Source: Plecoglossus altivelis
Taxonomy: Eukaryota; Chordata; Actinopteri; Osmeriformes; Plecoglossidae
Length of the DNA: 64,000 bases
NCBI GenBank assembly: GCA_036571765.1
Contig: BROE01000011.1
Span: forward strand, 6,074,716 to 6,138,715
Reading direction: 5' to 3'
Shown here: piece after piece, positions 37,001 through 47,600 of the stretch
Layout: each line of letters begins with the position of its first letter
Position numbering within the stretch: position 1 is the first letter of the stretch
Program-made: the position numbers and the translations under genes
The notes under the pieces: model-generated
What the model was told of the DNA's origin: nothing
Databases searched by the model: none
What the model saw: the letters and a program-made list of their open reading frames with translations, nothing else

Positions 37001-37062
37001 ACAAGTTCCACATTTTCTGTGGTTTTACAAAACAATTTGTACGAACGTACCTTATGATCCAT
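31033..37062 (-). CDS. Fibrous sheath-interacting protein 2-like protein, 1,521 aa, 14 exons
   Basis: FSIP2 is a sperm-flagellum protein of mammals that binds AKAP4 in the fibrous sheath. Exons: 37051-37062, 36724-36834, 36453-36614, 36251-36340, 36011-36144, 35809-35926, 35599-35679, 35346-35469, 35168-35250, 35005-35083, 34804-34909, 34617-34653, 31460-34534, 31033-31386; all phases close. The N-terminal 170 residues carry the FSIP2 hallmark series: YHTTRLGERL, FDLTDPYGHLL, SLHDPYLRHYLHRKDI, FITKDNKVICSLRELNRY and later SDVTDWLLQRGR. A 3,075-nt exon encodes a mostly disordered acidic/Ser-rich region with scattered hydrophobic helices such as VVVTVVEEVNNILIPAI and QVDEILEKVIDALI, as in FSIP2 repeats. 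It is far shorter than mammalian FSIP2 (about 6,900 aa). The first exon (MDHK) and the exact acceptors of exons 8, 13 and 14 are my choices by phase. N-terminal family assignment is good; function in fish is inferred. Confidence 0.8.
31460..34534 (-). CDS. Large internal exon of the fsip2-like gene (1,025 codons)
   Basis: One uninterrupted exon opening after CAG (TAC AAA CCT GTG) and closing at GAC ATC|GTAAGT, phase 0 at both ends. The encoded region starts with ITSEELQMIMREVVVTVVEE, contains an acidic middle, and then several amphipathic helical stretches around serine-rich linkers. A very large internal exon also characterises mammalian FSIP2. Confidence 0.85.
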
Positions 37063-38267
37063 GTTGATCAGTCGAATGATCACTCGATCGATAAAAGCTA
37101 TATCATGATCATAGTTTTACGGTTTTGACATCTCAAATGTGTTCTTGTTTAGTTCATGAAGAAAAATGTAGAACACATTTTTGATATCAATCATTTGTAT
37201 AGTGCGTCATAATGAAGGGAACGTAAAATCATCTAGTCCACGGCCTACGTAATAATAACTGCCTCTGAATACTCGCTAGGGGGCACTAAAAGACAATATT
37301 TTTTGCTCCAAATTATTATATTGCTTTTATTGCACATTCAACACCCATGAGTTTTGTTTATGAACTTTATACTTTTCTCCCCTTGAATATAAAAAAATAA
37401 ATATAATTTTCACCTCAAGAGCAAAATTATTTCCCTTCACGTAGCATATGCTGTAAGTGCAAGTAACATTGTCCATAAATACTACTGGTACTACTGGTAT
37501 GACGCTGTAGGATATTTAAGATGTTGGTAGTTCTACATTCGGTGTTAAATTAATAGGGCGTGCCCCTTCGAATGACAGAGTTTTTTTCGGAGTGGAAACC
37601 GGTCATTCTACCCAGGTCCTGCACGTCCTTGGGTCATGAGCAAGATATTTTTTTATATAATACCACACAAGGTCCCCGTGACCATCTAGAGTAGACAACC
37701 GCACGAACACAGAGACAACTGGAATTACAGTTTGATCAACATGTTGACTAAATGCGTTCTTAGGTGAGATGCACCGGATCATCGCTGTCCACGGTGCTGT
37801 GCAGGACACAATACATAGCGGAAACACCAACATATATTTTAATGTGAGTTATAATACTATTTGGTAATACAGTATTTTGTGTAAGCCCTCCATACTCCAA
37901 CAATCTTAATTTCAGTCTCTGTTCTAGTCCTACAGTTGCCAGTCATGGACAATATTGTCCTTGACAGGAAGTTTACTTAAAGACTCAAGGACATCCGTCA
38001 TGCCACGTTCTGCCTTCTGACAATACACTGGTTCAATTTGAGCACGAAGCAGTTGTAACTGCTATAGTACATGGTCCAACTATGGTGAAATCATTTCCTG
38101 CCCTTCTGATAAGCTAGCGATTTCTAATAATGCACTAAGCAGAATCATATGTGCACGTCCTTGATTTCTTTAGGCAATTTAAAGTAGCAGCCTCTTTTAA
38201 GACAATCCTCGCCAAATTATCAAATGAATAAAACCATCACAAACGTCTTACGAAGATTTAATGTACA
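37063..38267. other. Intergenic region between arid1a and fsip2-like
   Basis: About 1.2 kb, AT-rich, presumably holding the fsip2-like promoter and 5' UTR. Just upstream of the start codon (37075-37115) are overlapping palindromic pieces (TGATCA, CGATCG, ATCATGAT). No gene or convincing ciliary X-box was found. Confidence 0.45.
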
Positions 38268-39704
38268 TTTATTCTTAACACGTGGAACATATAGTATAAA
38301 GATTTCATACTGAATAAATGATATTCATTAAGCCAAAAAAAGGAAAAAAAGAGGAATTTACATCAAGTTTTTAGCTACATTGTCTGAAATACAAATATGC
38401 AGAATCCATATCACTGGAAAAAAGAAATTCAAACGGTTTCTTCATAAGGGTCTAGATTTGTTGTTTTGAAGGAGCTCAAATAGAACCGCAGACATGATTT
38501 TGTTATGTTATATTCTCTACACCTGTACTGGAGACAAACTGAAGCTTGATCTGTGTGGGGTGGCAAGGAACAGCAGCTGCACACCCCTGTAGCAAGAGAC
38601 AGGCAGGGGGGGCGCCAGAAGAGAGGGGGGGGGGAAATCACATGGCATACTTGATGTAGGGAATTTCACTTGAGTGTAACCTTTAATTCATCAAAGATTA
38701 AAAATGGTGAAGAGCAACAGAAGGTGAGAAGGAGAGAGCGAGAGAGAGATAGAGAGAGAGAGAGAGCGAGAGAGAGAGAGAGCAAGAGAGAAAGTGTAAT
38801 GTACAACATCATATATACACTGCAGCTTGGACTGCATCTAGAGTTGAGGACCAGTCCTAGGACGTGACTTCTTTTATAAGGGTCAAGTCATACAATCAAG
38901 GGACAAAGAGAAGAGGTCGGGGTGTTGTAGGTTCACGATACTTTGGGGGGAAAGCCTTTTTTCTCTCTCAACATGAACTAAAATTGGTTTTTAAAAACTA
39001 CAGTTTGCTGCCAAGCCAGCGTATCTCAGTGTGAAACAGTATTATTACAGTATGTTTACAGTTTTCTTAAGGTGTACAGTACAGAAAAAAGTCCTACAAT
39101 CTACTGCACAGGCCTCCCATAACAGATGTCTGTTCACAGCCGATAACCTGGTACCTGTGGGGTAGAGTATATAGCATCCAAGTTACAGCAATTATACCAC
39201 ACCAGAGTCCATGAGTCTATTTAGCCTCCAAACACGAACCAAAATATCGTTTTCCCCATGCCCTACCCCCTGCAAACCCCAAGGGAGGACCTGGGCACAT
39301 AAATCCCCCAAACTCACTGTAAACGAGACAGCAACTTTGGTTACAGTTTTTTGTTTCTTTTTTGTGTCGATTTTTCTTTTAATTAAAAAAGTCCTTTCCG
39401 CAGGGCAGAACACGCTCTCTCCTAGGCCAGGGTCCCCATCTACTCCTCTCATCTGTGTTAGTTGATCTTTTTCTTTTTCCAGGCTTTTGAAATCCACAGC
39501 TACTTCATGAAATTCCTTCTTTAGTGAGAAGCAGGGGGGGTAGAAAGGGCAGACAGTGGAATCCGAGGTGATTTTTGCATAAATTAAAAAAAAGGACAGT
39601 CAGTTTTGCTCGTAGTTCTCTCCACGCACACGCAACAGACACACAAACAAAAGAAAAAAGGGGCGAAGGGAACGGAAAGAGGCGGAGCCGAGAGCCCACG
39701 GCTG
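38268..39704 (-). other. Probable arid1a 3' UTR
   Basis: The first AATAAA on the minus strand after the arid1a stop is at 38268-38273 (TTTATT on the plus strand), giving a 3' UTR of about 1.4 kb, in the range known for mammalian ARID1A. A GA simple tract is included at about 38733-38792. Confidence 0.45.
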
Positions 39705-41648
39705 TCATGACTGGCCAATCAGAAACAGTACATCACAGATCACGTGGGACACCAGTGAGTTCATGAGGGGGGACACGGAGATGTCCAGTAGCCGCGACTC
39801 GTACAGCGTGAACTCCGAGTGGTTCTCCTCCACCTTGGCCAGGGCGTGCAGGGCCCGGGCCGCCCGCCGCATCATGTCCACGCTGGTGGGCTCAAAGTGG
39901 GCCCCGCCCTGCATGTGCAGCAAGGAGCTCTGGCTCTGCTGGTACTGAGTTGCTGCCAAGCTGTCCTCCAGGAAGCCCAGCAGGTTCCCCACGCTGCCCT
40001 TCTGCACGGCAATGGCGCGGGCCGCCAGACTGTCGCCCTGGGCCAGGTTGGCTAACAGGACCACCGCCATCTCCCGGCAGACAGCCACCTTGCGCTCCCC
40101 GACCAGGCGCACCAGCGAGCCGTACAGCTTCTCCAGGCGGCTGAAGGGCGGCGTGGCCAGAATGAGGTCGACGTTGTTGTCCTGGATGCTGAGCTTGCTG
40201 AGGGTCTCGAGGACCAGTCTCTGGGGGGACAGTGCCCCGTGGGGCCCCAGTGAAGGGAAGGGGTCCAGGGCCTCGGCCGACGGGCAGACGGCCCAGTGGA
40301 GCAGGCCGTCCAGCAGCGGCAGGCAGATGCTCTCAGGGTAGATGGAAAGGTCCAGCTGGCCGGAAATGTTGGCCAGAGTGACGAGGCAGTTCTCCCTCAA
40401 CACCTCCAGGCAGTCCCACCACCACTCGTCCCTCTCGCAGCTCACGCCCTCGTCCTCCTCCTCTTCCTTCTCATAGGTGACGGGGGCCTGCTTGCGCTCC
40501 GGGTGCCGGTGGTGGAGCAGCACCAGGCGGCCCAGCAGTAACAGCAGGCCCGGGTGTTTGGACATCTCCAGGTCGTTGCCGGGGATGAAGGAGAGGCTGC
40601 GGACGATGTTGGAGATGCAGACGCAGCGGCGGGCCAGCGCGTCTTGCCAGTCGGCCAGCGTGCTCAGGGGCGTCTCGTCCTTACTGTGGGGCTCGTCTTC
40701 CAGGATTTTGACGTTGCGCCTGCTCTGCAGGTCCGGGTTAATGCTGAACAGGAACTTGCCATTCTCCTTCTGCTCCTCGGCGCCACCGCGCACCGCCTCC
40801 TCCGTCACCGAGCCCGGCCGGGCTGACAGGACGTCGTCGATGGTGGCAGTAACGGGCATGCCGGCGAGGGGGGCGGCCTTCTCTTTCTCCGTGGGGGCGC
40901 GTTGAGACGTGGAGGACTGGGGCTGCTGTGACGCCTCCTGCTCCTCCTCCTCACCCTTGGCTTTCTCCAGGCGCTCGTCCGTCGTCGTTGCGGGCGTGGC
41001 GCTCTTCTTCCTGGTCTTGGCGGCCAGAGGCATTCGTTTCCGCTGCTTGGCAAGGTCCGACCGCCTCTCAAAGTGGGTCTGGATGTGCTCTGTGGTGTCG
41101 CCCCCACCGATACTCCAGTGGACTAGCCCACTGTTGAAGCTCTGCCGCCTGCCGAACTTGGTGGAGCGTCCCCCCAGGAAGGGGTCTTTCTTTCGGATCA
41201 CCTTGATGGGGAGTTTGTCGAACTTGCTGGCCTGCCTGGGCTTCTCCTGAGGCAGGCTGGGGTCCGGGGCTGAGCTGGAGCTAGGCTCCACAGAGGAAGA
41301 AGACACTCCTTCCCGGCCTTCCTCCTCCTCCTCCTCCTCCTCCTGCGTGGGCTTGTCCTTCTGGGAGCTCTCCTCCTTCTCCTGCTTGATCTGGACTTGC
41401 GATGAGACGTCCATGCTGCTTTTGGCGTCCTCCTCCTCCTCATCGTCCTCCTCCTCTTCCTCGTCTTCTTCCATCCCTTCCGCTTCCTGTTCAGGCCCGT
41501 CCTCGTCGGAGCTGTCTTCGTCCGCAGCGTGGGGGTCGATGAGGGTGCGCTGGCCAGGGTCGCCCACCTCGTACTCCTTCAGGATGTCGAAGATCTCGAT
41601 GAGGCAGCGTCGGAAGTACTCCACCACCAGCTCCAGGAAACCAGGAAG
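39705..41648 (-). CDS. arid1a: arid1a last exon (BAF250 C-terminal domain)
   Basis: 647 codons from LPGFLELVVEYFRRCLIEIF to the stop. It holds an acidic Glu/Asp run of about 20 residues in a 40-residue window, and FDKLPIKVIRKKDPF. The conserved C-terminal core starts around RCVCISNIVRSLSFIPGND and ends in LIGQS; it is used for assembly with other BAF subunits. Antisense open frames here are GC-driven shadows. Confidence 0.95.
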   Translation of the reverse strand, partial: LPGFLELVVEYFRRCLIEIFDILKEYEVGDPGQRTLIDPHAADEDSSDEDGPEQEAEGMEEDEEEEEDDEEEEDAKSSMDVSSQVQIKQEKEESSQKDKPTQEEEEEEEEGREGVSSSSVEPSSSSAPDPSLPQEKPRQASKFDKLPIKVIRKKDPFLGGRSTKFGRRQSFNSGLVHWSIGGGDTTEHIQTHFERRSDLAKQRKRMPLAAKTRKKSATPATTTDERLEKAKGEEEEQEASQQPQSSTSQRAPTEKEKAAPLAGMPVTATIDDVLSARPGSVTEEAVRGGAEEQKENGKFLFSINPDLQSRRNVKILEDEPHSKDETPLSTLADWQDALARRCVCISNIVRSLSFIPGNDLEMSKHPGLLLLLGRLVLLHHRHPERKQAPVTYEKEEEEDEGVSCERDEWWWDCLEVLRENCLVTLANISGQLDLSIYPESICLPLLDGLLHWAVCPSAEALDPFPSLGPHGALSPQRLVLETLSKLSIQDNNVDLILATPPFSRLEKLYGSLVRLVGERKVAVCREMAVVLLANLAQGDSLAARAIAVQKGSVGNLLGFLEDSLAATQYQQSQSSLLHMQGGAHFEPTSVDMMRRAARALHALAKVEENHSEFTLYESRLLDISVSPLMNSLVSHVICDVLFLIGQS

Positions 41649-44600
41649 CTGCAAGAGGGACAGAGCGTTAGGAGACTGCTGTCAACACGTCTGCTGAGCA
41701 GATTTCATGACATGAGCACCGAACCTTCCTCTGGGGAGAGCCTTTCGGGTTGCTTTTGTGTCGCGATTTGGGTGACCTACCTGACAGAGGTTGAAAGTGG
41801 AGATGCTGTTGTCGTCATACAGCAGAATGTTTATAGTGTCCAAGGCCCACGTGCTTTCGGCTAGTAAGCCTGATTTGAGGGACATCATCACTCGCCAAGC
41901 TTCTGGTGTGCCTGGGGGGGTGGGGGGAGAGGAGAGAGTGGAAAATAACATGAGTGGATACACCTGCAGCATTCTGTCAGTAGAACATCAACTTTTCTTT
42001 TTTCTTAAAATGCATTACAACATTTTACTTACGAATCAGGTCATCATCATCATCAATCATTAAGTGAATTGAGAGTGAGTCGTACCGATCTCTTTCATGG
42101 TCAGGCGTCTGCGGGGCTTGAGGAGGGGCTGGGAGGCCTCCACAGATCCCGGGGGGAACGCCACGTCCCGCCTGATCAGCGGGGGCTGCACAGGGGCCTG
42201 GCCTATGTGCGAGGCAGGCACAGGGGGCGCAGCTTTCAACATCTTGATGCCCGAGTGCATGTAGGGCGACTTGCTGGGCGACGTCCTGCTCTCCATGGCC
42301 CGGGGCATGGGCGCCGGGCTGGACACCTGTGGAATGTGGTTCTGGGAGGACTGGTAGTTGGACTGCAGAGGTCTGGACATGGGCGGCCCTGAGCCCCCTG
42401 GCCCGTAGGGGGGCTGCCTCTGGTTGACGTGGCCCGGCCACTGGCCCTCGTGGTTCATGCGCTGGTCAGCCGGCATCATCTCCTCTGAGCGGTTCATGCC
42501 ATGGTAGCCAGGACCCTGGCCCGGTACCGGAGGGCCTTGACGGTTGGGGTAGTTGGGGTAGCCCATCTCGTTGCGGCCCTGCCACATGGGGCCCTGAGGC
42601 CCATCGGGAGCCGACTGCATGGGGCTGCCCATCATCTGAGGAGGCATGGGGGACTGGGAGTTGGGTCCTCCGGAGGCTGGCCCCCGCTCTCGGCCAAAGG
42701 GGAAGGAGAACTGTCCTTGGGGGCCGGGGGGCCTCCGCTCCCCCCCTGGGTAGGCGTTGTACTGGTTGTACATGTCCTGTTGGCCCTGGGGGCCCGCTGG
42801 CTGGGGCCCCTGCTGCTGCTGAGCGCTGAAGGGAACGTTGTACATCTCCCCCTCGTGGCGCTTGGCCGGAGGGCCATAGCCCCCATCCACAGGCCGCTTG
42901 TAGTTCTGGAGACACACAGCAAAACACACAGGTCATTTCAACATATCAATCCACATTGCAATCATCCTTCTATATCATCATCATCATAATAACATGTAAA
43001 ACAACCTTGCAACTTGGCTAGTTTCATGTTAATCATGAAGATCATACCGAAGAGACTGTAATATGAGCTTTGTGCTCATTACTATTCGCCGGCTCTAATA
43101 AGAAGCGGTGTGTAGACACCAAGCAATGGACAAAATGTTCTTACTGGTTGCTGTGGATACATTCCTGGCTGCTGATTGGGGTACGGTCCACCAGGGGGCG
43201 CTCCTTGGCCAGGATACGGATTACCATAGGAATCAAGCCTGGAAGACAACACAACATCAACACACTGCCACTCACACAGACACACATGTTCATCTGATCT
43301 CAAATATTTAATGACTAGAAAGAGTTCTTTCCTTCCAAAGAGCTCACATCTCAGTGTACATAGTGCTTGCAAAAAAGGAAGTGCTGATATGAAGAGATGC
43401 TTGTCTGGGCACAGGGTGATGAAATGTATGTGTGTGCTTCCTGCACTGACCGTTGCTGCTGAGGGGGGCGGCTGGGAGAGTACATCCCTGTGTCGGCACC
43501 AGAGGGCATCATGTTGGTTTGGGGCGTTCCAGGGCCCATGGTGCCATCGGGGCCCATGCCTGGCTCCTGTCTGTGGGGCCACAGAGAGAGAGGGAGGTTC
43601 AGAGAGACATCCTACACAATACAGATGTAGACTCTGGCAAAGCAGGGCTTGCTGCTTCTGGGATCCCAGTGGGCAGTGTGATGGCCGTACCTCCTGTCGT
43701 ATCCTGGCCCGTAGGGGAACTGCTGTCTCTGGCCCATCTGCATGTTCCCCATGGGCCCTGGGGGGCCACGGTTGAACTGCTCCCCCATCCCGCTGTTAGG
43801 GCCAGGGCCTGGAGTCATAAACTGCTCTCCAGCTGCGTGCACACACACACACGCGCACAGGGAGAGAGAGAGAGTTAAAGACCCTGCTCTGCCTCCGTCA
43901 CAACAGCCATGATGATTCAGAAACACATGATGGTAGGAGCAGCCAGGAGCGGGCGCTCACCTTTCCTCATGCCACCGAAGGGGTCCTTGTTGGGCTCGTA
44001 GGGGCCCATGCGGCCCATCATTTCCGGCCCGCCCATCCCAGGCTGGTAGCCCGAGTTGGGGGTCATGGCGTTCCGTCTGGAAAAGGCAGGGTCTCCGCCG
44101 TCAGCAAAGGGGTCCTGCAAGTTCACGCTCCTGAAAGCAAGCATAGAGAGTAAGAAGAGATGGCCAAAAATGTAAGATGACCTTTGGTGTGAGTATGGGG
44201 GTTAGCATGGACAGGAAGCCTCCTCAGGTGGCTGGGGAGAGGTAGGGACATACCTGACCACAGGCATGGGGGGCATCTGGCTGTGGGGGGTGGAGGCTGG
44301 GGTCGGGGGCTTCAGGTCGCCCCCCTCCGCCATGGAACTACTGGTGGACTGGGGCGTCTGGGGGCCCTGCAGAGATCCTGAGCCAGCTGCAACACAGAAC
44401 ACGCTCAGGTAAAACAGGCAGCATGAGATCCTGCTCATCATCCACACACGTCTGGAACAGGAGGGGTGGTGATCTGCTGGGGGGGCAGGTGGACACTGAG
44501 GTCTCCTCTCTGCAGGAGAGCTCAGAGGGGCTCTGGGAGAACAACAGGCTGGTTGTTGGAGGCAAAACTACAATTCCTGAGTTTGGTAGAAACACAGAGG

Positions 44601-47600
44601 CGCACGGGGGAGCGGCCTTGTCCCAGCATGCCCCTGTTCAGTCTGAGGCCGTATGTAGTCAGCCACACCTAGGCCTCTACCTCACTATGAGGCACAGAAA
44701 GTCAAGGGGAAGGGGGGGGGGGGTTGTTAGGCAGGAGGTGAGTCTGTGTTCATGTTAGGTGGGGAGGAGCAGGGGGGGGGTCTGTGGCATGGGGGTGGCC
44801 CTCATCCTCAGCCCTTGGCTCTGGACTCTATTAGCCCAGCCTGTCTGATGAGTCATGTGTTCCATTCATTAACTGGCACTCACACGCCGGCTGGGGTCAT
44901 CGGCAGGTCGCAGTTATTCACATTTTCTCACTTCACCCTGTCGCTCTCTCTCTCACTCTCTCGCGGGCGCACGCACATCAGCCAGCCAGCCTGCCTGCCC
45001 TCCCCCCCTTTCCCTTCCTCCCCCCTGTGGGCAGGGATTTCCCTCTACTACAGATGAAGGGAAGGAAGGGGGGGAGGGGGGGAATCTTACAACGAAGAGA
45101 GCGAGGGAAAAAAGACAGAGCAAGGGAGAGGGAGAGAAAAAAAAAGTGTGTGACTTCACACACACACACACACACACACAACCCACCCTTTTTCCCATTC
45201 ATCATTTTCTGGCTCAGCACTAATCTCCAGGGGAGTGTAGCCTTGTGAAGCCCAGGGCGTCTGGGCCAAGCAGCATGAAGCAGGCATCAAGCCCTGTGTA
45301 GCCCTCTCACTAGAGAGAGGAGGGGGTAGCAACAGATGAGCAGCCCCCCTCCACACATGCTCCTGCTCCCCCTCCCTCCCTCCCCCCAACCAGTAATGTC
45401 ATGCCAGCAAACATGGCGCACATCACAGAGGATTCCCTCTCTTGTAACCCCTCCACCCCCCCGCTCCCTCCTCCCCCGCCACGGGCCGTCCTACGTCAGC
45501 CTTGGCCAGGCTAAGGAACAGGCCTGGGCGTGCTCAGTCAGCCTGGAACACGATGAGGGAGGAGCCTGTCCTGTCCAAACCAAACAGTGGACAGGCAAGA
45601 AAACGGACGCCCCTCACCCCCTTTCCCACACCCCACAGAGACCCCACAGGGGCCTCCCCTCCAGCCCCCACAGTGAACCTGAGAACCACCCTCCCCAGGA
45701 GGCTGCGCTGAAGCTCTAAACAAACATCCAGAGTTGACTGTGGTATTAGTATGCTGATGGCAGAGGGGACTTCAAAGCAAAGACCAACAGAGGCAGAAGG
45801 ACAAGTCAATTCCCACGACGAATTCGCCAAATGCCAGCGAGCGGCTCCGAGACCCGTTCATGAAACTGTCAGATGACGCATGGCGGCGCGCAGAAGGCAC
45901 CCGCGCGCGTGCATCATGACTTACAGCTACAGCACTGTCATTTACAGCTACTTCCCAACAGCCAAAACAGCAGTGATTTATGGAGACGCTGCTCGTACAG
46001 GAGATGACAAACGACAGTGTAAAATTGACTTTTAACATCACAATTAATAGGATACAATAAAAATGCACAACCTTTACGGGCGCATTATATGGGGCGAGCA
46101 GGAGTAAAGCGCTGCATGACATAAATATCAGAGTAACCATGCCAACAGAACCAGGAGGAAAAGAACACTGGCCTTCTCCATGTGTTTGCGGGGGGGGGGG
46201 GGGGGGGGGGGGTACCAACCTGGGCTGGGAGGCTGGACCTTGGCCTGGTTCTTTTTGGCGTCCGTGTTGAAGATGTCTGGGGGTGGATCCTCGCCCCGCT
46301 CGATCTTGCACTCGAAGGCGTACAGACACTGGATGTACTGCTTCTTCAGAGAGCTGGCCGCGCTGCTGGACGTGCCCACGTTCAGGTTGGTGGCTAGCTC
46401 ACGCCACTTTTTGTTCTTGTTCACCTGGAGGAGAGAAGAGGGGGAGGAGGGAAGGAAGGAGACAAAAGGGAATGAGAGAGGAGAAAGAGGAGGGATGTAG
46501 TTGACGCAATCGTTTTCCCCAACATTTGCAGCTAGACCTGGAGAAAGCATGGCTGAAGCACAACAGACGTGCAAATAGAGACACTCTAGTGTAGAATAAC
46601 ATATACCTAGTGAGCCTAGACACACACACACACACACACCTGCGTGAGGCCTCCGATCTCCTTGACAGACACGTAGAGCCTGAAGAGATCCAGGGGCTTG
46701 CGGCCCACAGCCGGCAGGTTGTTCATCCCCATGGCCTTCTCCTCTGCAAACGCCAGGTAGCGGTCCACCCACAGCTTCCTCTCAGGCTCTGGGCCCAGCT
46801 CGTACAGCCGCGTGATCTTCTCGTTGGTGGTCGTGGAGGAGTTTGACTTCTGCAGGGAGGGGGGAAGAGGAGAATTGAGGTGTCTGCGAGCGGCGAGCGC
46901 TTTGAGCTTGAGGGGCGCACGGCTAAGACTGTCGCTGGCTCTCACCTTCTTGGTCTCTGGTTTGGGGGTGCCTTCCACTTTGTTGTTCATCTTCTGGGCG
47001 GGGTTGAGTTTCACATCCATGGCGAACTCCGGGCTGGGGGCCATGCCTGGGGAGAGCAGTGAGGGACGGATGTCAAAACCCCCTCAACCACTGTTGTGTG
47101 GCAGGTCACCCTGACAAGCCCTTGGTGGTGTTTCTGCCTTCAAAGAAAAATGGGGTGTCCCAGCCAACTCACCAGGGGTGTTGTTGGCCATGTTGCCCCC
47201 CATGGGATAGGGCCCTCCCTGGTTCATCATGCCCTGCATGCTGTTCATGCCCGGCCCGTAGGGAGGGCCAGCGGCCATCATGCCCTGGGGCATGTTGGGG
47301 TAGCCAGGCGGCCTGGAGGAGGAAAAACAAAAAACATTTTTACGACTCCATAGAAGAACGGCACAGGGTCTGAAATGAGTCAAGATTAGTACAGGAAGTT
47401 CTCAGCCTGTCGACATGTCACGCTGTCTCCATATCCCACATCCAGTGGCCTTTATAGCCTTCCACGGCACCTTTTCAACCTTCTTGCTCGCCCTCTCTTT
47501 CTTTCCTCACCACCCTCAATTAAGCTTGGTTGCCCCTGGTCAGTGCTCTGGATCTGTAACCTCCTCCAACCCCTGCTGGTGTGGCAGCACCCTCCCTGCC

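Noticed and set aside
39819..41864. Several plus-strand frames of 80-142 codons opposite the arid1a last exon
   Set aside because: GC-rich antisense shadows of a confirmed coding exon.
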